Shown here: one piece after another, positions 1-10,742 of the stretch | How the letters are laid out: each line of letters begins with the position of its first letter | Numbering within the stretch: the first letter of the stretch is position 1 | NCBI GenBank assembly: GCA_963575745.1 | Contig: CAUYUJ010014628.1 | Location: 318,556-382,555 of the forward strand | DNA length: 64,000 nucleotides | Direction: 5' to 3' | Source: Prorocentrum cordatum | Taxonomy: Eukaryota; Sar; Dinophyceae; Prorocentrales; Prorocentraceae | Position numbers and translations under genes: made by a program | Notes under the pieces: model-generated | Seen by the model: only the letters and a program-made list of their open reading frames with translations | Told to the model about the DNA's origin: nothing | Databases searched by the model: none

Positions 1-403
1 TCCTCCTTCCCCCTACGCCCTCCTCCCTGCCTCCCTCCGCCCTCCTCCCTGCCTCTCTCCTCCCTCCTTCCTCCCTCCCTTCCTTACTCGTTCTCTCTCC
101 TCCCTTCCCTCTTCCTTCTTCCTCCTTTACATCCCGCCTTCTGCCTTCCTCCTGCCTCGTTCTTCCCTCTCCTCCTCCTCCTCCCTCCTTCCCTCCCTCC
201 ATTCCCGTCCCCCTCCTCCTCCTCCTTCTCCTCCTCCTTCTCCTCCTCCTCCTCCTCCTCCTCCGGCGGGCCGCGGTGAAACACTGCAAATTGGTGCTGG
301 CGCACCCCCCCCCCGGTGCGCGGCACCAGCCCCGCCAAGAGCAACCGCTCTTCTCCTCCTCCTCCTCCTCCTCCTCCTCCTCCTCCTCGTCCTCCTCCTC
401 CTC
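1..403. repeat. Pyrimidine-rich TCC/CTCCCT microsatellite
   Basis: Almost pure C/T on the plus strand, with clean TCC runs near 222-262 and 352-400. Long reading frames here encode only poly-Ser, poly-Pro or poly-Gly/Glu and are not genes. Confidence 0.9.
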
Positions 404-1068
404 GTGTTCTGTTGGGGAGTCGCGGGGGCCCAGGGGGAATCTCGGGGTCGATCGGGGGCGAGGGAGGGATGGGGGTTCGGGAGTCAGGCGCCATGGGGAG
501 CGAAGTGCCCATCCCTCCAGTCATAGTGCAGGCTCTGCTCACACAACTCGCACAGCACACAACATCATGTCATGGTTGCTATGCACGCTCCTGCGCTGAT
601 AGAAATGAGGAGGGGGGAGGGAGGGATGGGGAGGAGGAAGGGAAGGAGGGACAGAGGAGGGAGGTGGGCCTTCGAACAGCAGGAGTCTCGTGGAATCCCA
701 TGCTCGATCGGAGCAGGTGGCGACTCGGACACCATGAATCTCGTAGAACCCCCTGCTCGATCGCAATGCGGGGGGGGACCGATGGGTGAGGAGAAGGATC
801 GGACGCCCATAGAGGGAAGCACAGGAAAGGGGCCAGGGAGGTCCAGGGCACTCGAAAGGCCCGGAGCGCGAGCCCCGCAGGGGGAACCTCCTCGCCACCC
901 CCATAGGGGGCGACATGCTGCCAGGGGCCAGCGACGATCCACGGAATCCGCACGGAGCTCTGAAAATGCGTGCTTGTGCAGTATGTTGTGCTCCTTGCAG
1001 ACCACGGTCACGATCCCTTCTCCACCTGGGGCCTCCGCCTGCTCATGCCTGCTCATCCCGACCTATCT
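404..1068. other. Intergenic, no gene seen
   Basis: No supportable gene. An imperfect direct repeat (about 690-712 and 742-765, both containing GCTCGATCG) and one copy of a short dispersed GC-rich motif (about 866-935, seen again near 1625 and 1915) are visible. Confidence 0.5.
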
Positions 1069-1237
1069 TTAGGTCGGGCGTGTCCCCCGACAGGGGGATT
1101 TCGGGGCCAAGAACTGACAATGCCCCCCCAACAGATACACCAACATAGCCAAACATGCTCAATACGTAGTCCGCAGATTTTCTTTATATCAAACTATTCT
1201 TGAATATTCCCCCTGTAGAGGAACAGGCCCGTCTTAA
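1069..1237. mobile_element. TIR-A element, copy 1
   Basis: Reference description of the family: about 110-220 bp, left end TTAGGTCGGGCATGTCC then CTACAGGCGGATTTTGGACG, right end ATTCCTCCTGTAGAGGGACA then TGCCCGACTTAA. The two ends are inverted copies of each other; the interior is A-rich and usually carries ATCGTCCCCAGACTA. There is no reading frame, so it is a non-autonomous MITE-like element. In this copy both ends are present but diverged (GGGCGTGTCCCCCGACAGG and CCCCCTGTAGAGGAACAGG). Confidence 0.75.
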
Positions 1238-1691
1238 ACCTATCTCGACACTGATCAGGCCGCGAGCCCCAGAGGGGGAGCCTCTTCGCCGCTCGGGCAT
1301 GCTCCTGCTGGGGCGATACTTAGGACGCAGCCCACATCGAGGATGGACGCCCCCCCCATCGCATGTGCGGGGCTTGCGCATTGAAGGCGGGCGTAGGCGG
1401 TCGTTTAGGCGTGCGCACGGGCATGCGAGGAATTTCCAGCATGGCTGCAAAAGCACACGTCGAGCTTCAAGTCTGACAATTCTTGGCAATTCAGAACGGC
1501 TTCAGGGAGAGAGGACCTGCGAAAGAACAGCACGTGATCCCTGCCGTGTATTCCCGAGTCGGACCTAGCTCAACCTCAAAACCCCTTCGGAGGCCATAGA
1601 AGAGTCGGGGATTGGGGTCGTGGGCGCGAGCCCCGCAGGGGGAACCTCTTCTTGAGCAGGGACCGGCCGTCCCGGCATCTCTATAGTCCTA
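1238..1691. other. Intergenic, nothing recognised
   Basis: Mixed-composition DNA without gene or repeat structure that I can support, apart from a second copy of the GC-rich motif near 1625. Confidence 0.5.
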
Positions 1692-1845
1692 CCACGAAAT
1701 GTTCTTAGAACCCCCCAAATGTTCTAAGAACAAAAACAGTGTTCTGTTCTTAGAACATACACCCGATGCGACAAAACACGAAGGAGAACACGAAGGAGAA
1801 ACACAAAACCCGATGATTAAAACCCGTTCTAAGAACATTTCGTGG
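1692..1845. mobile_element. MITE-like element with perfect 20-bp TIRs
   Basis: The left end 1692-1711 reads CCACGAAATGTTCTTAGAAC and the right end 1826-1845 is its exact reverse complement. The interior has further inverted GTTCTTAGAAC-type motifs and no reading frame. A related but degraded sequence may lie near 27208-27290. Confidence 0.8.
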
Positions 1846-2252
1846 AAACCATAGGAGGTCCTTAAAACATTGTTTTGTAAGGCTATAGGCGAGCCAGGAC
1901 GCTTCGCCACTGCTTGAGCGCGGGGGGGGGACCTCCTCGCCACCCCCCGCATGGGGGGCGGCACGCCGCCAGGAGCCGGCGACGGGGCGCACGCCCGCGC
2001 AGAGAGACGGGCCGCGGGCGGGCGGGCGGGGGCCCCGAGGGGAGAGGAGCGGGCGGCGACGTCCTCACCCCTGCGCCCGCCAGAAGTAGGAAGAAGCAGG
2101 TAAAACGTAAGGAAGAAGTAGGTAAAACACATGGCCTCGAGGGGCCTCCTCTTCTCCCACCTCCTCCGCCTCCTCCTCCTCCTCCTCGTCCTCCCTCTCC
2201 TCCTTCCTCCTCTTCCTCGCCCGGTGGCGTCGGTCGGAAGAAGTAGGTAAAA
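1846..2252. other. GC-rich intergenic DNA with TCC tract
   Basis: Contains the dispersed GC-rich motif (about 1910-1990) and a TCC-rich tract at 2155-2222. No gene. Confidence 0.5.
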
Positions 2253-2412
2253 GCATGAAGTAGGAAGGCGGACAAAGTGGATTGGGTCCAGGCCCTCCCA
2301 GAGAACCACAGGACACAGCAAAAAACAAGGTCGATTCCTGAAGTAGGAGGGCGCTCGAAGTAGATTGGGATCTGGGAATTCAAAAATACCTACTTTCAAC
2401 GACCGGCGTGTA
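2253..2412. repeat. Dispersed repeat family G, copy 1
   Basis: Shares an extended, gapped similarity with 27980-28145: a GAAGTAGGA..GGC start, AACA(A)AACA..TCGATTC in the middle, GATTGGGATC, and an ACTGGCGTG or ACCGGCGTG end. Same orientation, no reading frame. Probably an old mobile element. Confidence 0.6.
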
Positions 2413-2908
2413 CCCTGCGCCCGCCATCCATCGCTGCTCCAACTCCGATGGGAGGCGGGGGGGCAGGGCTCGTATTTCGTCATGTGTTCGACGAGTGCAT
2501 GACGAACCTTACCCCCGCCGCCCATCGTATTGCCTGAATCGTGGATCGGCGAGGGTACGTTGTTCGGCTTTCGCCGCCTGCTTAAGAAGGATCGTGACCT
2601 TAGGAGACAACTCATGGGGGTTTCTTCGTCAGAACGATCAAAGGCTGTTAACCCCGCTGAAAAGTCCATGGAGCCGAAGTAGACCGGAGTGAGCCTTAGG
2701 TCAGGTCAACGGTGAGCTTAGGACTGAACTGGACTGATCATCATTAAGCCAAGTCAAACGGGACTAAGCCGTGCAGAATGAGATTGAGCCAGATATGGCC
2801 ATTTTTCCACCAGAGATACGCAAGCGCCGACTCTGAATTTAACCTCCCAAAATTTGCATGCATCCTAAATGACCGTGGCTACCATGGACGAACACCAACT
2901 GCACACAT
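2413..2908. other. Intergenic, no gene seen
   Basis: Less GC-rich than its surroundings; a series of short AGGACTGA/GGACTAAGCC-like motifs lies around 2690-2790. No supportable gene. Confidence 0.4.
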
Positions 2909-3213
2909 AAACTTTCAGAACTCCGCGCGGATCTCTGGGATCGGCGCTGGACACACACACACACAGACACACACAGACACACACACACACACACACACCC
3001 ACACACCCACACACCCACACACCCACACACCCACACACCCACACACACACACGCACACACACACACGCACACGCACACACACACGCACCCACACACCAAC
3101 ACGAAACACACACACAGACTGGCGCGAGGATCGAGACAGGGACCGCGCCGGAAGCGCCGCCAGGGGGTGGGGCAGCGCAGACCCAAGAAATCCAAGCGGA
3201 GCTCCGAAAGCTT
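2909..3213. mobile_element. FB-B fold-back element, copy 1, CA-expanded loop
   Basis: Reference description of the family: a nested palindrome about 100-300 bp long. Outer ends read CATAAACTTTTGGCGCTCCG and CGCGGATTTCTTGGATC and their reverse complement; the inner palindrome is CTGGCGCGCGGAGCGCGCCAG plus GGCGCCGGAGGCGCCGCC. There is no reading frame. In this copy the loop between the left arm and the GC palindrome is a (CA)n microsatellite, 2951-3118. Confidence 0.75.
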
Positions 3214-3479
3214 ATGTCTGTACAACTTTCAACTCTTCGAGTAAAGCTCTGGAGATCGCCTCGCCTATCGAAAGCCATCAGCGCACCAGGGGAGTGCTTG
3301 ATTCGACCAGCCGGTTGAGCGACGCGGAGAGCTGGTGACGCAACAACTCTGTGTGCTCCGTGCTTCGGCCAGCCTGTGCGAGCCTCACCTCCTGCAGCCC
3401 GGAGCGGCGGACTGGGGCCAAGCAAGTAGCAACGACCAAGCCTCAGAGCGGGGGAAAGGGTGCATGTGAGAGGCCCCCA

Positions 3480-3701
3480 GATGGGGTCGGGGTAGACGGG
3501 GTCGGAGGATCGCGCCGCATCGCTGCTACATCGGCGATGCATCGGCGATGCAGGGGCGATGCATCGTCGACGTGGGCGATGCGTCGGCGACGTCGACGTG
3601 AAGCAAATCGGGCTCCACGTCGAGCCGCACCGGCGATGCATTGGCGATGCGGCGCGATCCTCCGACCCCATCTGCTCCGACCCCGTCTGTGAGGCCTAGA
3701 C
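3480..3701. mobile_element. HP-C hairpin element, copy 1
   Basis: Reference description of the family: ends are inverted copies of GATGGGGTCGGAG, and the interior is a run of GCATCGGCGATGC-type palindromes with CGTCGACGTGG in the centre. About 100-220 bp, no reading frame. The right end is regularly followed by GAGGCCTAGAC. This copy is full length and abuts the TIR-A copy on its right. Confidence 0.75.
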
Positions 3702-3865
3702 TTCGGTCGGGCATGCCCTCCTACAGGCGGATTTTGGACGAACAATTGAAAAGAGTGAACCATACTCCAAGATAGCAGCACCGAAAAGTAGTCGAAGAAT
3801 CGTCCCCAGACTATTGCTCTGCACTCGTGGGATGCTCTCCCTGCAAAGGGGACCTGCCCGACTCA
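3702..3865. mobile_element. TIR-A element, copy 2
   Basis: The left end matches well (GGTCGGGCATGCCCTCCTACAG). The right end is diverged (CCTGCAAAGGGGACCTGCCC then GACTC). Carries the conserved ATCGTCCCCAGACTA. Confidence 0.75.
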
Positions 3866-4030
3866 GGCCTCGACGTGCGCAGCCCGACGCCCACACCTCC
3901 GACGACCTGCTCTCCTCCGGCGGCCTCCGCTCCTCGACCTCCTCCGGCGGTCCGCGGGCCGTGGCCTCGGGCCCCGGGGCAAGGGCGCTGGCGCCGCGCC
4001 CAAGGGCCCAGACCTCCGACGACCTGCTTC

Positions 4031-4165
4031 CAGGCAGGGCGTGCCCTCCGCTCCTGCAGGCAGGGCAAGCAGGAGGCAGCCCAACGCTGTTCAACACACA
4101 ATCAACACACAGTCTGAAGAACCGTCCCCATTCTTGAATGTTCCGCCCGTGGAGGGACGTGCCCC
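4031..4165. mobile_element. TIR-A element, copy 3 (degraded)
   Basis: Left end CAGGGCGTGCCCTCC, right end TTGAATGTTCCGCCCGTGGA then GGGACGTGCCC, with CGTCCCC inside. Old copy. Confidence 0.5.
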
Positions 4166-4305
4166 ACTGGAACCCGCCTGTCTCCAGCGGCGTCGTGTCC
4201 TTGATCTGGCCCCCGGGGGGGCCGCTGTCGGGACCCCGGAGCCACGAAGATAGACACGGGGCGGAACACGGGCCCCGTCGAAGAAGAAACCGCTGCGTAA
4301 ACACC

Positions 4306-4591
4306 AACTGTTTCCGCTCCGCGCGGATTTCTTGGATCTGTGCTGGGACCCACTCCTCCTCCTCCTCCTCCTCCTCCCCCTCCTCCTCCTCCTCCTCCTC
4401 CTCCTCCTCCTCCTCCTCCTCCTCCTCCTCCTCCTCCTCTCCTCCTCCTCCTCCTCCTCCTCCTCCTCCCCCTCCTCCTCCTCCTCCTCCTCCTCCTCCT
4501 CCTCCTCCTCCTCTTCCTCCTCCTCCTGGCGCGCGGAACGCGCCAGGGGGGGCGGCGCCGGAGGCGCCGCCGGGAGGCGGCTGCAGCGCTA
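4306..4591. mobile_element. FB-B fold-back element, copy 2, TCC-expanded loop
   Basis: The left arm (CTCCGCGCGGATTTCTTGG) and the GC-rich inner palindrome (GGCGCGCGGAACGCGCC, GGCGCCGGAGGCGCCGCC) are present. A TCC microsatellite of about 180 bp (4350-4535) occupies the place where copy 1 has its CA tract. The right outer arm is missing or diverged. Confidence 0.7.
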
Positions 4592-4847
4592 TGATTATGC
4601 AATTGCTTCTTCTTCGACCCAGGGGGAACGGGTCGTGACCTCTGGGGCCCAGAGTGGGGACGGGATGCCGCCTGGCAGACGAGACAGCAGACGAGACCTG
4701 CTTTCTCCAGCTCGCACCGAATTGACAGCGATGTCTCCCCAGCGCCTGGCGGACGAGCTTTGTCTGACCGGCGCAGCGAATTTGCGGGTGGGTTCGTGCA
4801 GGGGGGCCGCGGGCACGTGGGCCTCACCCCGCGTTCATTACTGATGG

Positions 4848-4993
4848 GCCTGTTTTCCACCACCACCATAAGTTGGAGGGGGGAAGGAGGAGGAGGAGGA
4901 GGAGGAGGAGGAGGAGGAGGAGGAGGAGGAGGAGGAGGAGGACCCCCTCATCCTCCAACTTATGGTGGTGGTGGCGGAAAACAGGCCCGTACA
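4848..4993. mobile_element. Hairpin element with GGA loop
   Basis: Arms of about 35 bp: GGGCCTGTTTTCCACCACC then ACCATAAGTTGGAGG on the left, and the reverse complement CCTCCAACTTATGGTGG then TGGTGGCGGAAAACAGGCCC on the right. The loop is a (GGA)n run. No reading frame outside the repeat. Confidence 0.75.
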
Positions 4994-5099
4994 TTACAGA
5001 GCAGATGCAGCGACAGACGCCCCCTGCGTAGCAGTCGGCCCAGGCCCTGTGGAGGCGCTGCTGGCCCTCTCCCGACTGCCCCCTTGCCTCCGATCTGCG

Positions 5100-5130
<31 letters not shown>

Positions 5131-6393
5131 CCTCTCTGTCTGTCTGCTTGTCTCCCGTCGCTCTTTTCTGCTACCATCTGAGGTGGTGGGCACGGCTCAG
5201 GCGTTGCTCACAGTAGGGGCCCGACCACAAGACACCTTCCACAAGAAACACAACCCTGAGACCCCAGGACGTCCATCGAGTTTTGGCGTGGGAACGTCAC
5301 GATTTCCATGGCGAAACCCTCGGAACCCAAGAAACTCAGTGCGCCTTGGAGAAGAGCAGGGTGTTTCTTGGCATGGGCCTCCACTGTAATGGGGGGGGCC
5401 AGAAGCGGGGAGACGAAGAGACGTGCACATGTTGTGCCCCTTGTTGGCCCCCGTGGCCCCCAACGGTGCAGAAAAAGGTACACCACCCCACACCCCTCGC
5501 CCTCCGATTACGCAACGCCCGAGCACAGCGCCAGCCCTGCGTCCCTGGGGGGCTTTCTGACCTCCTGATCGCCCCAAGTATTTCCAGGGCTCGCACGTAG
5601 ACGCCGCCCGCCGACCAACCAGCCGTTCAGGGAGCCAGGAGACGTTCGTTCTGCCATGTCTGTGGGCAAGCGTACGACGTCCAATGATTTGGGGATGAGT
5701 CCACCAAATCACACATGTATGAACACGCATCGGTTCGCGTGTACTTCTTGCAATCACAAGCTGGCTTGAGGTTTTTACCAATGTGCTCCCTCACGGAACT
5801 GAGGGCAGTGTACTTCTCGCCCTATAAACAATCGCTGCAACGCATTGTCAGACTGAGTGCCAGGTCTCGTTCGTGGCAGTCGGGCTTGGGGAAGTGCCAA
5901 TCTGACACAAGCAATCGTCATCAACGGCAGTCGTGCTAGGAGAAGACTGGAACTGGCAAGCCTCAACAAACATGTATAGTAAAGAACGAACGACCAACAT
6001 TAATCGATTACCAGCACGGCACCAGTACGCACCAATAGCAACAACCCTCAACCCGTTCCACTTACCGGCCCAAAGCAACCAAACTCGATTGTCATTGCCG
6101 AAGCGTGCTTGCAACTGTGTGCATATGTTAGCGTTTGCTTGCGCTCGCTTGTTGTAACACATACACGCCTGTGGTCGCATGTATATGCACATGCTTGCCC
6201 CTGCGTGCGCTCTGGATGCCTACAACTGGTTGTACGCGTCTCTACATTCGGTAACGATACATACTACAGCACCCACATATTGGACTTCACGCGACTTCAC
6301 GTCCTTGCTTAACCCATCGCCGAGATCTTAGCTAAACGCACAATAAAAGACTGACCACTCCTTCAGGTGATCACTAACAATGGTTCACAGTTG
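4994..6393. other. Intergenic, no gene seen
   Basis: A (TC)n tract lies at about 5100-5150. The rest is mixed composition and becomes clearly less GC-rich after 5700. I see no reading frame with protein-like composition and no recognised element. Confidence 0.5.
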
Positions 6394-6535
6394 CGGCCGA
6401 TCCCTCGAGGGCGGAGTATGGAAAAAAACGAGCCAAACACGATCCAACATATAATCAAACAACATCAAAACACGTCCCCAAGCTAATTTTCGAATGTGTT
6501 TGAATATTCCTCCTGTAGAGGGACATGCCCGACTC
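6394..6535. mobile_element. TIR-A element, copy 4
   Basis: The right end is excellent (TTGAATATTCCTCCTGTAGA then GGGACATGCCCGACT). The left end is degraded (GGCCGATCCCTCGAGGGCGG). Confidence 0.65.
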
Positions 6536-6610
6536 CACCCTAGAGACCTCCGAAGATTTACTAAAAAGCGGCAAGCCGAGCCCGAGAGTACAGGAACAAC
6601 CGGGAGGCAT

Positions 6611-6764
6611 AAACATGATTGCCGAAGCTCCGCGGGGTTGTCTTGGATCGGCGCTGGACACCGCTCGCTGTCGCGCGGAGCGCGCCAGGGGCGGCGCTGG
6701 AAGCGCCGCCAGGGGGGCCCAGCGACAGGCCAGAAGATCCGCGCGGAGCGCCACAAAATTATGT
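6611..6764. mobile_element. FB-B fold-back element, copy 3
   Basis: Flanking CATAAAC/ATTATG-type ends, GGATCGGCGCTGG, the palindrome GCGCGGAGCGCGCCAGG and GGCGGCGCTGGAAGCGCCGCC, then ATCCGCGCGGAGCGCC on the right. Compact copy without a microsatellite. Confidence 0.75.
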
Positions 6765-7137
6765 GTACGGGCCTCTTGCGTTCCGGCTCCCAAGGTTCAC
6801 GAGAAAGCCACAGGCCGAGCCCAAGGATGGCCCAGCACTGTGCGACCGACATAACATACGTTCCAGGACCTCCAAGGGTATCTAGCGGCCCACGTTTCTG
6901 GAGCCCGTGCGGAACAATCGGCCATCGTCAATGTCTTGGGCATTTGGGGGCCATCGTCAATGTCTTGGGCATTTGGGAAATCTGGGAACATAGCGTTATC
7001 ATGAGTTGTGGTTTCTCCGAAGCACCCTCAAAAGATGGACCCGGGGCCAGGCCGAATCCGCCCCACCGCCGCCCCCTGCAGACAGCAACAAGACTTTGCC
7101 AGTAAAGCACCGCGACCTCGTCAGGCAGCGCTGCGGT
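6765..7137. other. Intergenic with tandem duplication
   Basis: A unit of about 30 bp (GCCATCGTCAATGTCTTGGG then CATTTGGG) is tandemly duplicated at about 6921-6979. No gene. Confidence 0.5.
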
Positions 7138-7292
7138 TTGGTCGGGCACGTCCTTCTACAGGCGGATGTTGGAAGAGGAATGTAACACAGCCAAGCAATG
7201 CTCAACGAAACGAATCAACACATCCTCCCCTAACTATTTGATTACTATTTCTGACTACTCCTCCTGTGCTGTGGAGTGACATGCCCGACTTA
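7138..7292. mobile_element. TIR-A element, copy 5
   Basis: Left end TTGGTCGGGCACGTCCTTCT then ACAGGCGGAT; right end TCCTCCTGTGCTGTGGAGTG then ACATGCCCGACTTAA with a small insertion. Interior diverged. Confidence 0.7.
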
Positions 7293-7397
7293 ACGCTGCG
7301 GCCGCCCCCCAGAGGTGGGCCTCTCTGGCCCAGGGGGCCCATGGCAACCTTCGAGCATGAGGGGCAAGGACAGGGGGGGACTGGGATAGGGGGGGAA

Positions 7398-7520
7398 ACA
7401 TCGACCCGAAATCGGCGATACATCGCCGACACATCGCCGACAGGCCCCCCCCCCCATAGCGAATCCGCACGTTCCTAGGCAGGTTGGCCCCGATCGGCGA
7501 TCAATGGGCGATTGGGGGTC
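7398..7520. mobile_element. HP-C-like hairpin, divergent
   Basis: Pieces such as ATCGGCGATACATCGCCGAC and ATCGGCGATCAATGGGCGAT form an imperfect hairpin resembling the HP-C interior, but the GATGGGGTCGG ends are absent. Confidence 0.4.
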
Positions 7521-7915
7521 GATGCATCCACCCCTATGTCTATCCCCCCTGTCTTTGCCCATGAGAGCAACAAATTGCAACACATTGGCCTTGAGCCGTC
7601 TTGAAGGCGATTGAAGGGAGGCGAAGTGGGCCCAGAGGAGCGATGTGTACGCCCCACCCCCACCCCCCGTCCAAGCCAGGAAGGCATATACATTCTGTTC
7701 CTGGGCCCAGGAGGGGCCTGGCCGGCGGTGGTGGATCTGTGTAGATCTCGTCACCCGCTTTTCTCCGGATGACGCGCCCCTGTTCGAATTGCCAGAGAAA
7801 CACCAGCAATAACTACGAGAAGCAACAATGTCTGCACAACAGCTTCCGCAAACTACGATAATGTCTCGTCGACCTATCTTGAGCTGCCCCCTGACCCCCT
7901 TCGGGCCTCATCTCT
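7521..7915. other. Intergenic, nothing recognised
   Basis: No supportable gene or repeat. Confidence 0.45.
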
Positions 7916-8107
7916 CGGGAGCGGCCAAGAGGGGGGTGTCCAAGAGGGGGGGGTGCAAATCATGACCGGCGGCATGTGCGCGGCCCAGCGGCGGGGCCTG
8001 GGCCGTAATGAAATACGAAGAGGCGTCATGAAATCTGAGGAAAAATCATGGCCCGCGCCATGAAATCCCCCCCCCTAGTCATCACCCCCCTCTTTTCCGC
8101 TCCCGAC
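7916..8107. mobile_element. TIR element family F, copy 1
   Basis: Starts CGGGAGCGGCCAAGAGGGGG and ends with the near reverse complement CCCCCCTCTTTTCCGCTCCC. Interior ATCATGACCGGCGGCATGTG. A second copy lies at 35569-35760 with the same interior order, so this is a dispersed inverted-repeat element of about 190 bp. Confidence 0.7.
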
Positions 8108-8764
8108 CTTCGGGCCTCATCTCCTTTTCGATTGGTAGCCGGGCGAGGGCGAACCGACCTCCGACGGGGTGGCGTGTAGCCGATGGTGGATCACAGAAGA
8201 TTGTACGTAGCGGCGTCTGGCCGCCGCGGCGCTCACTCCACCTCCAGGTCCAAGAGCTCCTCGGAGACGCTGGTCAGCTCGTGGGAGTGGATGTCCCTCC
8301 TCGAAGAAGGGAGCACATAAAAGCGCAAACTGCCAGAGGTCCGCGCGAACCCCTTCCCTGACTCTCACCGCGACTCAGACTCTCAGATGTGCAGACCGCA
8401 CCTCAGACCCGGGCTTATCTCTAAGGTGCGTTCAACGGTCAAGTTTGGGCCCTGTGCCTAAGTAGGGCTAAGGCACCCTGAGCTTGGGCCAGACCGAACT
8501 CTAGGGCCCCAACTGAAGCACAGTCTAAGGCGGACGGACGCCTCCCCTCCAGGCTTTTAGGTTGTTCATCAAAACTTAACGGTTCGCATCAACAAGTTCG
8601 TGCGCACGGTCATCAACGTGGCACAATTTCGACGCGCTGCTGGCATCCGCATTCTAAAGGCGACCAACACACCTTTAGATTAGGGCGCGCGCGCCATATA
8701 TTCATGTAGGCCGCGCTTCAACGTGTTCTGCTCTAGTCTTCCAGCGCCCGTGCGCCCCAGACTC
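8108..8764. other. Intergenic, nothing recognised
   Basis: Mixed composition; short AAGTAGGGCTAAGG-like motifs around 8450-8520. No gene. Confidence 0.45.
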
Positions 8765-8930
8765 CTGAAGTTAGGAATTTGAGGGGCCGCAAGCGCAAGG
8801 GCTGGCTCGGCGCTGGACCTCCCTCCTCTGGCGCGCCCGGCGCGCCAGGGGCGGCGCCCGAGGCGCCACCAGGGGTGGGCCCAGCGCGGACACAAACAAA
8901 AGCAGCGCGGATCTCCGAGCATCTGTTTTC
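8765..8930. mobile_element. FB-B fold-back element, copy 4 (diverged)
   Basis: GCTCGGCGCTGGACC, the inner palindrome TGGCGCGCCCGGCGCGCCAG, GGCGCCCGAGGCGCC and a right arm GCAGCGCGGATCTCCGAG are recognisable. The outer arms are eroded. Confidence 0.55.
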
Positions 8931-9812
8931 TTCCAGGTCAACTAGCTTCCCGCATCGCGCCTGGCGATACGCGGTCATCCTCCCGCCCCCGCCCCCGTTC
9001 CTGGCGAAAGGCAGCTTCCTGGCCCAGACCGCGACGCGCGAAGGGTGATTGTCTCCGTGCCCCCGGGGCTGACCCAGTGGATGCACGGCGGGCTCGTGTC
9101 TTTGCGACCCTGGCGCTGGTTTCTGACAAAGCGCTGATCCTTCAACCCCGAACCATCGGCGCCTTCTCGATGGCCTGGATCGGTCCATACAGCCAACCCG
9201 TATCATATGGACGCGCGGTAAGGATGCAAGGGGCCTTGGAAGGCCCATGTGAACGTCTTTCGAATGGGGCCGGCCAGCGAAAGTCGCCAAGGATGGGCCG
9301 AAGGGGCAAGGATGCAAGGGAGGGGCACCCTTAGGCCCTTGGAAAGGTTGCCCATCCTTACTATGCGGGTTGCCTGAAGCAGCCGATCCCATGCCGCCGC
9401 CGGCGTTCAGTCGTTTGAAAGCCCGCGGTGTGCTCGCTGCCGCGTCGGCACGGCACCAACCTGCCGCACGTGTGTGCCCTGGAGCCTGGAGGCTCTGGGA
9501 GTCGGGAGCACAATACAGGGTCAGCTCTCTTGACCCGCCTCCTCTCCCCCTCTCTTTCGCCCCGTGGGGAAGAGGAGGGGGGAGGCGGAGAGCCAAGAGA
9601 GCTGACCTGTACAGTGTTCTCCTTCTCCCGGGCTCCCCCAGCGGCCCCTGGCTCAAACCATCGACGTCGGCGCTGTTCCCACGGGCCACGGCGGCTCTCG
9701 GGGGCCACTCCGTGGCCCCACGTCCGCGCGACCCCCAAACAGAAGCCGACCACGACGGCCATCCGCTATGCGATCCCAATCCACGGGCACGTCGGCCAGG
9801 GCCCGCTTGCTT
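8931..9812. other. Intergenic with one GC-rich hairpin
   Basis: A hairpin at about 9516-9606 pairs GGTCAGCTCTCTTG and CCGCCTCCTC with GAGGAGGGGGGAGGCGG and CAAGAGAGCTGACC. The minus-strand reading frame across 8.7-9.8 kb has arbitrary composition and crosses this hairpin, so I do not call it a gene. Confidence 0.5.
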
Positions 9813-9971
9813 TCGGTCTGGCATGCCCTCCTACAGGCGGGCTTTGGGAGGAAAGCGAAACATAGCCGAGGCACACGCACACAACAAATATTCAAACACA
9901 GAACAGGAGTCCCCCGACAATGTTCGGACTATTTCTGAATATTCTTCCTGTAGAGGGACATGCCCGACTGA
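9813..9971. mobile_element. TIR-A element, copy 6
   Basis: Left end TTCGGTCTGGCATGCCCTCC then TACAGGCGG; right end TTTCTGAATATTCTTCCTGT then AGAGGGACATGCCCGACTGA. Well preserved. Confidence 0.8.
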
Positions 9972-10101
9972 ACACGTGCTGGCCCCTCCGAGGCTCCCCC
10001 CGCGGCCCCTGACCAACGCCCGCGTGGGGTCGCTGCGGCGTCGGCAACACGCGAATCCACCGTGAGCACTTGTTTTTTTTTGGTGGACTCACAAAGTACA
10101 G

Positions 10102-10214
10102 TTAGGTCGGGCAGGCCCTCCTTCAGAAATAGCGACAAATAGTTACAACATCGTCCCCAGACTATGGTTTGACTATCTTTGAAGATTTCTCCTGTAGAAG
10201 GGCATGCTCGATTT
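10102..10214. mobile_element. TIR-A element, copy 7 (short)
   Basis: Left end TTAGGTCGGGCAGGCCCTCC then TTCAG; interior CATCGTCCCCAGACTATGG; right end TTTCTCCTGTAGAAGGGCAT then GCTCGA. About 110 bp because of an internal deletion. Confidence 0.75.
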
Positions 10215-10490
10215 CAAAGTACAGACACCGCTTCTTCCCGGACCTCTCCCGGGGTGCGTTCTGAACAGACTGTCGAGGAAAATCCAGCCGTGGCGACGAG
10301 GGCCTCCCGGGAGGTACAACACGGATCAAACGAGGGAAGGGTAGCAAACGAGGCAAAGATCATGGCTGCAGCCCCAAGCCTGATCTTCCTGCGGCATTGT
10401 TGTTCGAGCCGCATCGATCTGGGATGGCCCCGAAGAGCAGCACCCCGTCGAAAACGCCCGTTGTGAAAAGAATTGCGCCACCCAGCCTGC

Positions 10491-10706
10491 TAGATGGGTC
10501 GGAGTAGATGGGGTCGGAGGATCCCGCCGCATCGCCGATGCATCGGCGATGCACCATGCGATGAATCGTCGACGTGGGTGATGCGTCGGCGACTTCGACG
10601 TGGAAGAAATCGGATCTCACATCGAGCCGCATCGCCGGTGCATCGGCCATGCGGCGCGTCCCTCCGACCCCATCTGCTCCGACCCCATCTGGGAGGCCTC
10701 GACTTT
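10491..10706. mobile_element. HP-C hairpin element, copy 2
   Basis: Ends GATGGGGTCGGAGG and CCTCCGACCCCATC, with the core GCATCGCCGATGCATCGGCG followed by CGTCGACGTGGG in the centre. Same layout as copy 1. Confidence 0.75.
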
Positions 10707-10742
10707 TCCTTGTCTGATTGTCTGCCCCTCAATAAGTTGTGA

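Noticed and set aside
2792-2813. GATATGGCCATTTTTCC as a leader relict
   Set aside because: Only the GCCATTTT core matches, there is no adjacent gene, and chance matches of this size are expected.
4102-4869. Poly-Gly/Arg/Ser reading frames over TCC tracts (also at 13.4-14.4, 35.2-36.2, 48.5 and 50.4-51.5 kb)
   Set aside because: Trinucleotide repeats are open in most frames on both strands; no non-repeat domain supports them.
8733-9824. 363-residue minus-strand frame
   Set aside because: Crosses a hairpin and an FB-B element; composition is arbitrary and no motif is recognised.
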